Notes under the pieces: model-generated
The model's input: the letters and a program-made list of their open reading frames with translations, nothing else
Databases searched by the model: none
Told to the model about the DNA's origin: nothing
IMG/VR virus record: IMGVR_UViG_3300030333_006531
Location: 1-33,654 of that record
Source of the DNA: a virus
DNA: 33,654 nt
Strand: one strand, 5' to 3'
Made by a program: the position numbers and the translations under genes
Shown: positions 15,513-23,661 of the stretch, piece by piece
Position numbering within the stretch: the first letter of the stretch is position 1
How the letters are laid out: each line of letters starts with the position of its first letter

Positions 15513-17441
15513 TTAAGTGGTTATAGCATCTTGCATTGCCGCGAAAGATTCGGCATGGCGAAGAGCAATGTCGATATCTTGGAAAGCAACTACGCGAATA
15601 GTACCTTTTTCCGACTCACTGTAAGGGTCAACTGACAAGTCTAGTCCGCCCCACATACCAATCATCAAGTCGGCAAAGTTTGCAAATATAATTGCAGAAC
15701 AAACCGCACCTGAAGAACCTTTTACAAGATTGCTTGGTACTTGATTAGAAAGAACAAAGTCGTAACCGTTTACTGCACCGCCGTCGAGAATGTAATCTCC
15801 AACGCCTGATGTTTTTTGAGTTTGCTTTAACTTGCCTGCGACTTTATAGTTCGACAAGTAACCTAGGTCGCCATTAAGAGCATTGTCTACTGCTACCGCA
15901 GATTCTAGGTCAACAATATCAGCCCAATCGGGAGCGGCTCCGTTAGTACCGCCAACAACTGCGCCGATACCTGTAGTTTGAAGAATACCCGTTGGTTGAC
16001 CTGAAGAGCCACTGCCATTGATTGCGGCAGAGTCAATTGCAAGAGCAATTGTTCTCGACACATCATTACGAATTAAAGCTTCGACGTCAACGCTTGATTG
16101 CTTAGTAAGCTTGCGAGAAATCTGAACCATGCCACCAACAGTTTTCGGTGTCATTGTTACTTGACCAAAAGCCGCTTTCGATTCAGTAATCGCGGCTCCT
16201 TCAGTTACCCAATAAGCAGTCGAACCTCCACTTTGACGCGGGATTGCAACGTCGCCTACTAAGCCCGACATCATTGTCGCTCTTGGCATAACTGCAGATT
16301 GTGCAGTAAGCAAGTCGATAAATCCTTGAGTGTCGGTTCCAACTAAGTTACCACCGTCGGCGGCAGTGCCAACAGTTTGGTCACGTTGAAGAACTTCATT
16401 AGGAACGCGAATACCTCTTGACTCGACGCCCATCTTGTCACAAGCGGCGCGAGAAGCTTCGTATTCAAAAGCCGCTTCCTCTTGTGCTTGACGGTCGTAA
16501 GGATTAGCAAGTGCGTTGATTGCTTTACGGAAAGAGAATTGTTTTACTTCCTCTTTTGATAAGCCAACTTCTGCCGCATCAGTCGCGACAGGCTTTGCAA
16601 CTCTTTCGAGAAGTGCGCCTTTAAAATCGTCGACAGATTTTCCTTGAGATATAAACTCGCGAGCGAGTTCGACGTTGTTGTGTTGTGAGCCTAAAGACTC
16701 GATTGAATTGATGCGCTCTAGCTCTGCATTACGAACATCTTCGCGAAGAACGCGAACATCGTTCGGGCTTGGAGTAGAAGGAGCAACAGGAGATACGACT
16801 TCTTTGTTGTCGTTTATGTTGTTGTCGTTTTCTGACATAATTTCCTTTTGATTTTTTAAGAGTGAATCTGTTCTATGAACAGTAGTAATGATGTCGTTGT
16901 CTTGTTCTTCTTTTGAACGTCCGACGCCGACCGTGTTATCTGCGGGTATTGAAACTAAAGAAACTTCAATCGGTTCCCAATCGACTGCCCGAAAAGAGTC
17001 GATACCTTTATCGTTTTCAATTTTTTCTTGACGCATTTCGTGGATGATGTATCCGACGCTAACATTGCGTCGTATTCCATCTTGTACGTCTTGCCATACT
17101 TCCGACGCTCTTGCTGAATTGCCAAAGCGAACAGTTGCACGTCCTCGACGGTCGCCACTTATTGAAGCCGACTCAACAACGCCAACAACATCTGTTGCGT
17201 CATGGTCAACCAATAAAGCCCCACCGTTTTCAAGACGACCAAGTCTAACGTTTGCTTGGTCGTGACCAAGAATCTCATTACCGAAATATCTTTCGACAGG
17301 ATTCTCTGAAGAGAAAGCCAAAGATACAGTTCTGTTTTCGACGTCCATCTCTTCGCGATTAAAAACTAAATCACGATAAAAAGTTCCCGTCTTTATTTCT
17401 CTAGTATTTTCGACTTCTTTATTTTCGTTTTCTTTATTCAT
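15513..17441 (-). CDS. Fused HK97-type prohead protease and major capsid protein
   Basis: The product has 642 residues. Residues 15-175 are an HK97-family prohead protease (serine peptidase). His80 (LLVDHDATDVVG), Ser128 (RRNVSVGY) and Glu159 (IEVSLVSIP) match the catalytic order. Residues 200-330 are a charged, coiled-coil delta/scaffold-like domain. From about 350 to the end is an HK97-fold capsid: GTDTQGFIDLLTAQSAV, VTEGAAITESKAAF, NGSGSSGQPTGI and a terminal RVVAFQDIDIALRHAESFA. The protease must cut itself and the delta domain away during maturation. An internal Met202 preceded by AGGA may add unfused capsid. The gene follows portal by 6 bases. Confidence 0.92.
   Translation of the reverse strand: MNKENENKEVENTREIKTGTFYRDLVFNREEMDVENRTVSLAFSSENPVERYFGNEILGHDQANVRLGRLENGGALLVDHDATDVVGVVESASISGDRRGRATVRFGNSARASEVWQDVQDGIRRNVSVGYIIHEMRQEKIENDKGIDSFRAVDWEPIEVSLVSIPADNTVGVGRSKEEQDNDIITTVHRTDSLLKNQKEIMSENDNNINDNKEVVSPVAPSTPSPNDVRVLREDVRNAELERINSIESLGSQHNNVELAREFISQGKSVDDFKGALLERVAKPVATDAAEVGLSKEEVKQFSFRKAINALANPYDRQAQEEAAFEYEASRAACDKMGVESRGIRVPNEVLQRDQTVGTAADGGNLVGTDTQGFIDLLTAQSAVMPRATMMSGLVGDVAIPRQSGGSTAYWVTEGAAITESKAAFGQVTMTPKTVGGMVQISRKLTKQSSVDVEALIRNDVSRTIALAIDSAAINGSGSSGQPTGILQTTGIGAVVGGTNGAAPDWADIVDLESAVAVDNALNGDLGYLSNYKVAGKLKQTQKTSGVGDYILDGGAVNGYDFVLSNQVPSNLVKGSSGAVCSAIIFANFADLMIGMWGGLDLSVDPYSESEKGTIRVVAFQDIDIALRHAESFAAMQDAITT
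16836..16848 (-). promoter_or_regulatory. Candidate internal ribosome binding site and start in the protease-capsid gene
   Basis: Read leftward, AGGA precedes an in-frame ATG (16838) by 4-5 bases. It is one of the few Shine-Dalgarno-like sites in the window. Starting here would give a 441-residue scaffold-plus-capsid product lacking the protease, so protease copy number would be lower than capsid. Codon 202 begins the delta-like domain, a natural place for a separate start. Confidence 0.5.
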
Positions 17442-17447
17442 AATATG

Positions 17448-18971
17448 TTATTCCTCCGCCCCTGAATTTTCATCGGGGCTTTGTTCGACGTCTTCTACAC
17501 TAACGCCTAAATTGCTTGCAAGCAAGTTTTCTTCTGCAAGCTGATTAAATATATCTTCGTAATTTTTACCTTGCGAAGATGCAATTTCTTCTCGACTCGT
17601 TAAGCCCATCTCTATTCCAATCTTTGCGGCTTGTTGGTCCTTCAATGGGTCGACCCAACTCCAACCTCGCGGAGTCCATTCAACCTCTGCAAACTTGTTA
17701 TATTTCGACGCAGGCAATGGTCGAACAAAAGCATCTCTTAACAACGCTTCGCTTAACCAAGTTAAATAAACTCTTTCGCATAACGTGTCTATAAACCAAG
17801 ACTGAAGAAGTCGCCAAGATGCACGTTCTTCCAAAGCGCCCGACCTCATTGACGAATAAGAAGTTGATTCCAAATCGTTCGCTAAAGAGTTGTAAGAAAC
17901 TCCCAAGCCTGCGGCGGCGGAACGAAGAACGACTTTAACAAAATCAGTTGCATCTGTTTTAGGATATTGAGCGTCGAAAGTTTTAACATCAATTCCCGCA
18001 GGAAGTTTTTCAAAAGTTCCCGCAGTAACTTCAGTCACTAAAGTTCCGTCGTCATCCATGTCGTCGCCAACGTATGCGTCGGCTCCTTCGCCTTCAACAT
18101 AGAATCCCATTTTCGAAGCCGCGATTCTTGCTCCCGTCAATTCTGCTTCCAACCAACCGTCGAGCATTTTCAAAGAACGAATAGAAGTATTGAGCCAAGG
18201 AATGCCACGAGTTTGGTTTGGTCGAAAAGCCCGAAAGCCGTGAATGATTTCTTCGGCAGGAACTCTTTCATAAAGCCCCGTCGCAAACTCATAAGATGAA
18301 TGACCTGTTCTCGACTTTGTTTTAAAATAATAAGCGACAGGCTTTCCCCAAGAATCTTTTTCGATTCCTAAAGAAATATAATTTCCATTCTTTAAATTTT
18401 CTTGATTAAGATTAACGTCGAGAATATCTCCTTCGTAAACCTGAAGAGCGAATCCAAATTCATTGTCGTAATTTTTTATTAACCTAACTATGCACTCTCC
18501 ATCTCGTGCGACTGTTTCGACAAATAAGTTTTGAATATCCAACCAACTCAAAGTCTGCGACGCAGAGCAGTTTTCTTTTTTACCCCAACGCTTCCAAGCT
18601 TCAGCAATAACTCTGTTATCTTCTCTGTCTAACTCTGTATCGTTTGGAGTGCGTCGAGCTTTGGGCGTTAACTTTACTCCTGCATGACCAACGATGTTCG
18701 ACTTGCATAGCTCTAAATATTTTCTAGCGTAATCGGAGTCGTTGCATAGCTTTCTTGAACGACCTCGCATTCTTGAAAGGCTTGTAAAAATTTCTCCGTC
18801 GGCTGTTAAGTTTGTTCCCTTAAAGTTAATAAACAAATCATCATTGTCGCCTGCTAAAAATGAACGAACAGAATTAACTGCTCCTGAAAAATTTATTCGA
18901 CGCTTTGGTAAGCGAAGAAGTTTTTGCGGTTGTTCTTTACCGCCTCTTTTTAAAAAGTCGAATAGTCCCAT
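17448..18971 (-). CDS. Portal protein (lambda gpB family)
   Basis: The product has 507 residues. It has the family signatures SLSRMRGRSRKLCNDSDYARKYL cut short here as RKLCNDSDYA, then FVETVARDGECIVRL, YEGDILD, EEIIHGFRAFRPNQTRGIPWL and LADFVK-like RSAAAGLGVSYN, ending with a Trp-rich RGWSWVDPLKDQQA. Twelve copies form the ring through which DNA enters the head and onto which gpW/FII and tail attach. It lies between the gpW-like gene and the protease-capsid gene, the lambda order. Length is normal for the family. The C-terminus is acidic. Confidence 0.93.
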   Translation of the reverse strand: MGLFDFLKRGGKEQPQKLLRLPKRRINFSGAVNSVRSFLAGDNDDLFINFKGTNLTADGEIFTSLSRMRGRSRKLCNDSDYARKYLELCKSNIVGHAGVKLTPKARRTPNDTELDREDNRVIAEAWKRWGKKENCSASQTLSWLDIQNLFVETVARDGECIVRLIKNYDNEFGFALQVYEGDILDVNLNQENLKNGNYISLGIEKDSWGKPVAYYFKTKSRTGHSSYEFATGLYERVPAEEIIHGFRAFRPNQTRGIPWLNTSIRSLKMLDGWLEAELTGARIAASKMGFYVEGEGADAYVGDDMDDDGTLVTEVTAGTFEKLPAGIDVKTFDAQYPKTDATDFVKVVLRSAAAGLGVSYNSLANDLESTSYSSMRSGALEERASWRLLQSWFIDTLCERVYLTWLSEALLRDAFVRPLPASKYNKFAEVEWTPRGWSWVDPLKDQQAAKIGIEMGLTSREEIASSQGKNYEDIFNQLAEENLLASNLGVSVEDVEQSPDENSGAEE

Positions 18972-18979
18972 TTTTTTAC

Positions 18980-19552
18980 TTAATCAAGAAACCTAACTCG
19001 GATTCTTCCCCCTGTACTTTTACCATCTTCAATTCTATCCGCCCTCGCTTCAGCCCGAACTTCCCTTCTGTAATATTCTCTTAATCTTAATAAGTCATCA
19101 ATTGGTGTTCTTTCTAAAGTTCTTCCTGCGACTTCAAATTTCATTTGGTCAACTGTTGCGCGTGATTCTAAAACCGACTCGATAGCGTCGAGTGCAATTC
19201 TAGCATGAGTTCTTAAATCTTTATTTCCGCTTGTGCCTGCTAAATTATATTTTACTTTAAATCTTCCCGTGTCTGCAGTCCATCTATCTCCGCCACTATG
19301 TTCGAAGTAAGCATGGTAATCGTAATCGCCTTCATTCCAAGTTGCAGTCACGGATTCTTCAATAGTTATTTGGTGACTGTCTCCGTCTGCGCTAGAAGAA
19401 TAAACGCCATTACGATTGTCTTTATTTGTAAAAACGATTTTATATGTCCAACCATCCGACGCTTTGAAGTCGGTGTTGTCAATTTTAAATTTAAGAGTAT
19501 CGCCCGCAACAACTTTTGATGGGACGCTAGTTGGATTCGGTATGCCTGCCAT
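18980..19552 (-). CDS. gpW-like head-tail connector with N-terminal beta domain
   Basis: The product has 190 residues from MAGIPNPTSVP, the start usual for relatives; an upstream start at 19609 would add a hydrophobic stretch overlapping the terminase. Residues 1-120 are a beta-sandwich-like domain (DTLKFKIDNTDF, WTYKIVFTNKD). Residues 125-185 resemble lambda gpW: ALDAIESVLES, EVAGRTLERTPIDDLLRLREYYRREV. gpW plugs the portal after packaging. The gene lies between terminase and portal, as gpW does in lambda. It overlaps nothing if the shorter start is right, leaving 34 bases after the terminase stop. Confidence 0.75.
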   Translation of the reverse strand: MAGIPNPTSVPSKVVAGDTLKFKIDNTDFKASDGWTYKIVFTNKDNRNGVYSSSADGDSHQITIEESVTATWNEGDYDYHAYFEHSGGDRWTADTGRFKVKYNLAGTSGNKDLRTHARIALDAIESVLESRATVDQMKFEVAGRTLERTPIDDLLRLREYYRREVRAEARADRIEDGKSTGGRIRVRFLD

Positions 19553-19586
19553 GCCTCCGCAAGATAACAAAATAATTACATCATTG

Positions 19587-21431
19587 TCAAGGCTTCCAAG
19601 AATCAACAAAGCCTCCTCCTTTTGGACGTCGAGAAGTTATCTTTTTATAACGCCTTTTCTTTTTCTTTTTTGGAGCTTTAACTTCACCTCCTGATTTTCT
19701 TGCGACGCTTTGAGCAACCTTATCCAATCGCGCATTTAATAATCTCAAAGCCGCCATTGCATAAACCCTACAGTCGAGCGCTTCGTTCCTTTTTCTTATT
19801 TGAATATATTCTCTTTTCGGAACACCCTTAACATATCTAGTCGCAACTTTTTCCGCAGTTAACATTGCAAAGTATTCATCATCATAACTCGACGGAAAGT
19901 GACAATAACCTGAACCCGCTTCAGTTAATTTTAATCTAGCAAAAAGTAAATCCTTGGCGGCGATTGTGTTTAAAGGAATCAACGGAATCTTTCCTTTGTT
20001 TGTTCTTGATGGTCGACCGACCATCGGTTTTCCTGCAGAAGACATTCCTTTGATTGCGTATATTCGACGCGCAGTTTTACCTCGAACAAAATCATAAACC
20101 GACTGAGTGTGATGCCCGCCTGAATCTATACATGCAGATGTTATTGGCAACTCGACTCCGCTTGGCGTTACATAAGTTCTTCTTAATATTTCGTCGAGTT
20201 CTTTCCAAGTAGACTCCGCACCGCCGTCGCCGATTACTGTTAGATATTCTAGCGACCAAGTTTCTTCGCCTCGACCGATGCCCAATATCTCAACCTCAAG
20301 TCTGTCGTCCTGAACATCAACGCCTGCAGTTATTAAAACAACGCCGTCGGGTAAAACCTCGCTTGCATCATAAGATTCTTTTCTGTTTGCTAATTCGTGA
20401 GAGTCGACACCTTCATTAGCTTCGTCTTCCCAAGTTTCTCCGAGCGCAGTATTGACCCAAGTTTGTAAAGTTTCAACACCGCTTTCTTTTGCTTCCAAAA
20501 ACTCGACGGCAAGATGACCCCAAGTTGCGTTCGGCGAAAAAGAATACGCCGCCCAAATATGAAATCCTGCATGACCGTCGAAAGGTGCAGTCGCTCTCCA
20601 CTCGCCTCGCTCGACCATCTTTCTTTTTTTAGAATGCGGAATAAGTTTATCGCACTCTTCATTCTCGCATCTGTACTTTGCTTCTTTTGGTTTATCTTTT
20701 TCCCATTCAATTCTCGACCATTGCAAATATTGATAATGGTCGCAGAACGGACATGGAACAAAATATCTTCTCTTATCGCTTCGCTCAAATGAATCTTCAA
20801 TTCTTGAATAACCTTTTAACGTTGGCGTCGAACCCATTATTATTTTTCTATCGTGAAAATATTCTGTTCGACGAATGCCAAGTTTTATTTGGTCGCCTTC
20901 CGCGCCCGCCGTTGTTGGATAACCATCAACTTCATCGAAGCATAAAACTTTTACAGACACTCGACGGAATCCCGTTGCGGAGTTTGCGCCGACCAACATC
21001 AATTGACCGCCACTAAAGTTTTTTCTCAACATCGTATTCGAGTTGTCTCTGTTTTTAGAATCAGCAACTAAACCCTGCAAGCATGGAACGTCGCGAAGCA
21101 TTGGCATTATCTCGCTTGTTGAATAACCTTCAGCGTCGGATATTGTTGGTTGAACAACCATAACATTCGACGGAGTTTCAGCCATGCAAGAAGCGACGAT
21201 TATATTTAAGCATTTTGTATAACCGACACGCGCAGACTTCATTACTGAAATATATTCGACGTCGGAATCACTCATCGCATCCAAGATTCCTTTTTGATAT
21301 GGAAGCGTGTACCACTTACCTGCGGTCGCACTTGATTCGGGAGAAAGATAAAAGTATTCATCCGCCCATTCGGACAAAGTTAATTTTGGGTCGGGCTTTA
21401 TTCCACGAAGTAATGATGTGTCGAAACTCAT
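19587..21431 (-). CDS. Terminase large subunit (lambda gpA family)
   Basis: The product has 614 residues and is the ATP-driven DNA translocase and cutter. Walker A-like KSARVGYT is at 65-72 and Walker B VLCFDEVD at 162-169. A zinc finger follows (C227-x2-C230 and C255-x4-C260). The nuclease begins at GVDVQDDRLE (about 370-379) and continues to ACIDSGGHHTQ and the Arg/Lys-rich end. These are the marks of the gpA (GpA/TerL) family, which usually makes cohesive ends. It follows TerS after 1 base. The C-terminal KKKKKRRYKK is unusually basic. Confidence 0.95.
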   Translation of the reverse strand: MSFDTSLLRGIKPDPKLTLSEWADEYFYLSPESSATAGKWYTLPYQKGILDAMSDSDVEYISVMKSARVGYTKCLNIIVASCMAETPSNVMVVQPTISDAEGYSTSEIMPMLRDVPCLQGLVADSKNRDNSNTMLRKNFSGGQLMLVGANSATGFRRVSVKVLCFDEVDGYPTTAGAEGDQIKLGIRRTEYFHDRKIIMGSTPTLKGYSRIEDSFERSDKRRYFVPCPFCDHYQYLQWSRIEWEKDKPKEAKYRCENEECDKLIPHSKKRKMVERGEWRATAPFDGHAGFHIWAAYSFSPNATWGHLAVEFLEAKESGVETLQTWVNTALGETWEDEANEGVDSHELANRKESYDASEVLPDGVVLITAGVDVQDDRLEVEILGIGRGEETWSLEYLTVIGDGGAESTWKELDEILRRTYVTPSGVELPITSACIDSGGHHTQSVYDFVRGKTARRIYAIKGMSSAGKPMVGRPSRTNKGKIPLIPLNTIAAKDLLFARLKLTEAGSGYCHFPSSYDDEYFAMLTAEKVATRYVKGVPKREYIQIRKRNEALDCRVYAMAALRLLNARLDKVAQSVARKSGGEVKAPKKKKKRRYKKITSRRPKGGGFVDSWKP

Positions 21432-21432
21432 T

Positions 21433-21927
21433 TTATTTTTTATCTGTTTTTGCTAACTCGTCGAGCGCGTGAGTTATATCTTTCTCTAAAATTTTATGCA
21501 CTTCTTTCGCGTCGTCTTCGGCGGCGAGTATGTCTCGAAGCCTCGACGGTATTGCCAACATTGCATCACGCACAACTCGACCTATCGAATAAGCTTCGCG
21601 GTCAACTTGAGATTTTTCTATCAACTCCCCACGCGCTTGCTCATATCTAAGTCGAGCCAACTTTGCTTTGTATTCTTCATGCAATCTTTTTGCTTCCATT
21701 AAACCCAAGCCACTTTTTCCGTCGGGCAAATTTTTTTGGTCGCGCTCCTTCAACCCGTTGTTCGACCTAGTCGGGTCGATGTTTTTTTCTAGTTGCTTGT
21801 CGGCTAATTCCACGTCGACTTTTTTATCGACCAAAGTTAGCTTGCCGTTCTTCACCAACTTTGCGACGTAGGCTCTCGACCACCCGTTGCGACGGGCATA
21901 TTCTGCTTGTGATATCTTTTCGCTCAT
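21433..21927 (-). CDS. Terminase small subunit (Nu1-like)
   Basis: The product has 164 residues. The N-terminal YARRNGWSRAYVAKLVKNGKLTL is a winged helix-turn-helix of the Nu1/MerR type, which binds cos. A central basic/acidic helical region (LMEAKRLHEEYKAKLARLRYEQARGEL) and a C-terminal ERAL-like part bind the large subunit. It is the first gene of the virion operon. The promoter at 21935-21963 places the transcript start within a few bases of the ATG, so the message is nearly leaderless. Confidence 0.88.
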   Translation of the reverse strand: MSEKISQAEYARRNGWSRAYVAKLVKNGKLTLVDKKVDVELADKQLEKNIDPTRSNNGLKERDQKNLPDGKSGLGLMEAKRLHEEYKAKLARLRYEQARGELIEKSQVDREAYSIGRVVRDAMLAIPSRLRDILAAEDDAKEVHKILEKDITHALDELAKTDKK

Positions 21928-21934
21928 CCCCTAC

Positions 21935-21963
21935 ACTCTAAACTGTTGCTAACCGAGAGTCAA
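21935..21963 (-). promoter_or_regulatory. Leftward promoter of the virion operon
   Basis: Read leftward: -35 TTGACT (21958-21963), 17-bp spacer, -10 TAGAGT (21935-21940) followed by GTA. This is the best sigma-70-type match in the late region. The -35 sits inside the palindrome at 21959-21971, suggesting repression or activation by a dimeric protein. Confidence 0.65.
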
Positions 21964-21971
21964 CGGTTGAC
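21959..21971. promoter_or_regulatory. Palindromic operator candidate
   Basis: GTCAAC-G-GTTGAC is a perfect 6-bp inverted repeat around one base and overlaps the -35 of the virion promoter. A related GTTAACCGTT lies at 22081-22090. It may bind a phage regulator or the small terminase. Confidence 0.5.
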
Positions 21972-22167
21972 ATTCTGCGCCTGACGCATTCTAAGCGCCT
22001 GTATGCGACGCTTTCTATATAGGACAAGTATTCATGCCCGCTCGACGTGCGCCTCTCAGAACGCCTTAAAACGGCTCTCTGTTAACCGTTCAAATTTCAG
22101 AAAAAAGAGTCATTTTTCGCGCTTCCACGACCCGCATTTTTGGATTCGGCGCAAAGTACCTTCGATT

Positions 22168-22187
22168 TCGAGTCGAGTCGAGTCGAG
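22168..22187. repeat. Four tandem TCGAG units
   Basis: TCGAG is repeated four times without interruption, just downstream of the gpZ-like gene on the transcribed strand. The unit is a local amplification of the TCGA-type word enriched across the genome. Confidence 0.8.
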
Positions 22188-22195
22188 AAAAAAAT

Positions 22196-22837
22196 TTATC
22201 GAGAAGATTTTTTCAAAAGCTTCCCGACATAGAATTTCATATTCGAGTCGAGCTTCGCTTCGAATGTTTTTTGTTCTGTCGATTTGTTCCATATCTTCTC
22301 GACGACATCTTGCACCATCGCGTTCGGAACTGATGCGCCATAAGCTTGCTTGATTGGATAAGCTCCGACCTTACCCGACCGCGAACGTTGATGCTTATTG
22401 TTTGGCAATCTATAGAACGCGCCTTCGTATCCGTTCGACATCTTTGCTTTAAAGAATTTATACTTTCTTCTTTTGTTCATTACTGAAGCAGAGTATCCCA
22501 TCTTTCCTTTTTGCGAACGATGCTTTAATCCTTTACCTTTGAATGCTTTTAATGGCAAAGGCTTTGACCTACCTGTCCAAGTAAAAGATAAAGTTCTAAA
22601 CGTCGAAGGCGTTGTATGGAAATATCTTTTCTTTAAAGATTTTTTCTTAACGCCCATTGTCTTTGTTAACTCTCGCATTGTTGCAGTTCTTGCTTTCTTA
22701 CCTACATCGTTAACAGTTCTATTGATTGCTTGAGGAAATACTTTTCTTTCGTAATCGTTTAAGTCTTTTTCGAAATCAGCTAAGTCGAATCTTTTACTCG
22801 ACGTTGTCTCTTCAATTTTAATTATAAACCAACTCAT
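22196..22837 (-). CDS. Minor tail protein (lambda gpZ family)
   Basis: The product has 213 residues and is highly basic. AINRTVNDVGKKARTATMREL, the following GVKKKSLKKR, the basic middle, GAFYRLPNNKHQ and YPIKQAYGASVPNAM match lambda gpZ, which completes the tail at the head-proximal end and helps DNA ejection. In lambda, gpZ lies among the joining genes; here it is upstream of the small terminase in a separate unit with the phosphoesterase, which is unusual. It begins 2 bases after the phosphoesterase stop. Confidence 0.8.
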   Translation of the reverse strand: MSWFIIKIEETTSSKRFDLADFEKDLNDYERKVFPQAINRTVNDVGKKARTATMRELTKTMGVKKKSLKKRYFHTTPSTFRTLSFTWTGRSKPLPLKAFKGKGLKHRSQKGKMGYSASVMNKRRKYKFFKAKMSNGYEGAFYRLPNNKHQRSRSGKVGAYPIKQAYGASVPNAMVQDVVEKIWNKSTEQKTFEAKLDSNMKFYVGKLLKKSSR

Positions 22838-22839
22838 AG

Positions 22840-23571
22840 TTAATCGTTCGGCGCCATTATCATTTTAGGAAAAGGAGAAGTTTTATTTTTAGAATCATAA
22901 ACTGCAAACGCGACGCGCCAATCGGGTCGAGCGATTCCAATATACTTTGTTGCAGGTGAAGTCCAATCGCCAAGCCATCCACCTTCAACACCGAATAAAG
23001 TTTTACCGCCGACCGTCGCGCAAAGAACTCCAAGTCTATGCGTGTGTCCGCAGTGAACATTCTCGCCTAACTTTCTTGCGCAGTTAAGAGCATGATTGCC
23101 TGCGATGCGACTCGACCCTTTTACTTCGTGACCATGAAGGAATCGAACAGTTTGTCCCGCGCCTGCTTTAGTGCGCACTGCGCCCGACGCTAATTCAATT
23201 CCAAATTGTTCTAAAGCTAAATGACTCGACCAATGCGAATGTTGCAGGTCAGCTAAGTGTGGCGCTCTTTGTTCGACGTAACGATTCCACCTGTCTTCAT
23301 GATTACCTTCAATAAAAATAATCTCAGCGCTATTGCCTGCACTGCGTCGAATGGATTGCAAAAACTTTCGACCTGCACTTACTTCTTCTAATAATCTATC
23401 GCGCCAATCCTTTTGCTTGCGATGATAAGTTAAAGCATGAAAGTCGAGAACATCGCCAAGCATAACAATCTTCTTAGGCTTTTCTTCTTTTATGTATTTA
23501 AGCATTCGACGGACATGCGCCTTATGTTCAAAGGGAACATGCACGTCGGGAACAACAACAGTCTTGACCAT
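22840..23571 (-). CDS. Calcineurin-like metallophosphoesterase
   Basis: The product has 243 residues from MVKTVVVPDVH; an upstream start at 23646 would run through the terminator. The metal-binding motifs are complete: D9-x-H11, G39-D40-x2-D43, G89-N90-H91-E92, H146-G-H148 and G175-H176-T-H178. This gives a two-metal active site for phosphomonoester or phosphodiester hydrolysis (nucleotide, nucleic acid or protein). Substrate is unknown. Phages often carry such enzymes near replication or packaging genes. It lies with the gpZ-like gene, 2 bases apart. A regular GNHE and GHTH set means it should be active. Confidence 0.88.
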   Translation of the reverse strand: MVKTVVVPDVHVPFEHKAHVRRMLKYIKEEKPKKIVMLGDVLDFHALTYHRKQKDWRDRLLEEVSAGRKFLQSIRRSAGNSAEIIFIEGNHEDRWNRYVEQRAPHLADLQHSHWSSHLALEQFGIELASGAVRTKAGAGQTVRFLHGHEVKGSSRIAGNHALNCARKLGENVHCGHTHRLGVLCATVGGKTLFGVEGGWLGDWTSPATKYIGIARPDWRVAFAVYDSKNKTSPFPKMIMAPND

Positions 23572-23592
23572 AGTTTGCAAGATAACAAAAGA

Positions 23593-23619
23593 AAGCCCCC
23601 GCGTCGAGCGCGAGGACTT
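23593..23619 (-). terminator. Rho-independent terminator after the 299-residue gene
   Basis: Read leftward, an 11-bp stem with two G-U pairs (arms 23593-23603 and 23609-23619) closes a CTCGA loop and is followed by TCTTTTGTT. It ends the message of the 23662-24561 gene and separates it from the phosphoesterase/gpZ unit. Confidence 0.8.
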
Positions 23620-23661
23620 CCAATCATTAAAACTAAAAATCAACAAATAAATGATACTACT

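Larger units (their letters stand above)
21928..22195. other. Non-coding packaging/regulatory region (candidate cos)
   Basis: This 268-bp block lies just upstream of the small terminase gene, where lambda-like phages with gpA/Nu1 terminases keep cos. It contains the promoter for the virion operon, an odd palindrome at 21959-21971, a related half at 22081-22090, and two direct repeats of CATTCT(AA)GCGCCTG at 21971-21984 and 21987-22002. At 22168-22187 there are four tandem TCGAG units. No credible gene is seen. The cut position itself cannot be read from sequence. Confidence 0.5.

Noticed and set aside
22003-22353. Rightward 116-residue frame in the non-coding block
   Set aside because: It runs antisense through the gpZ-like gene and over the repeats; its Ser/Arg-rich sequence shows no domain.
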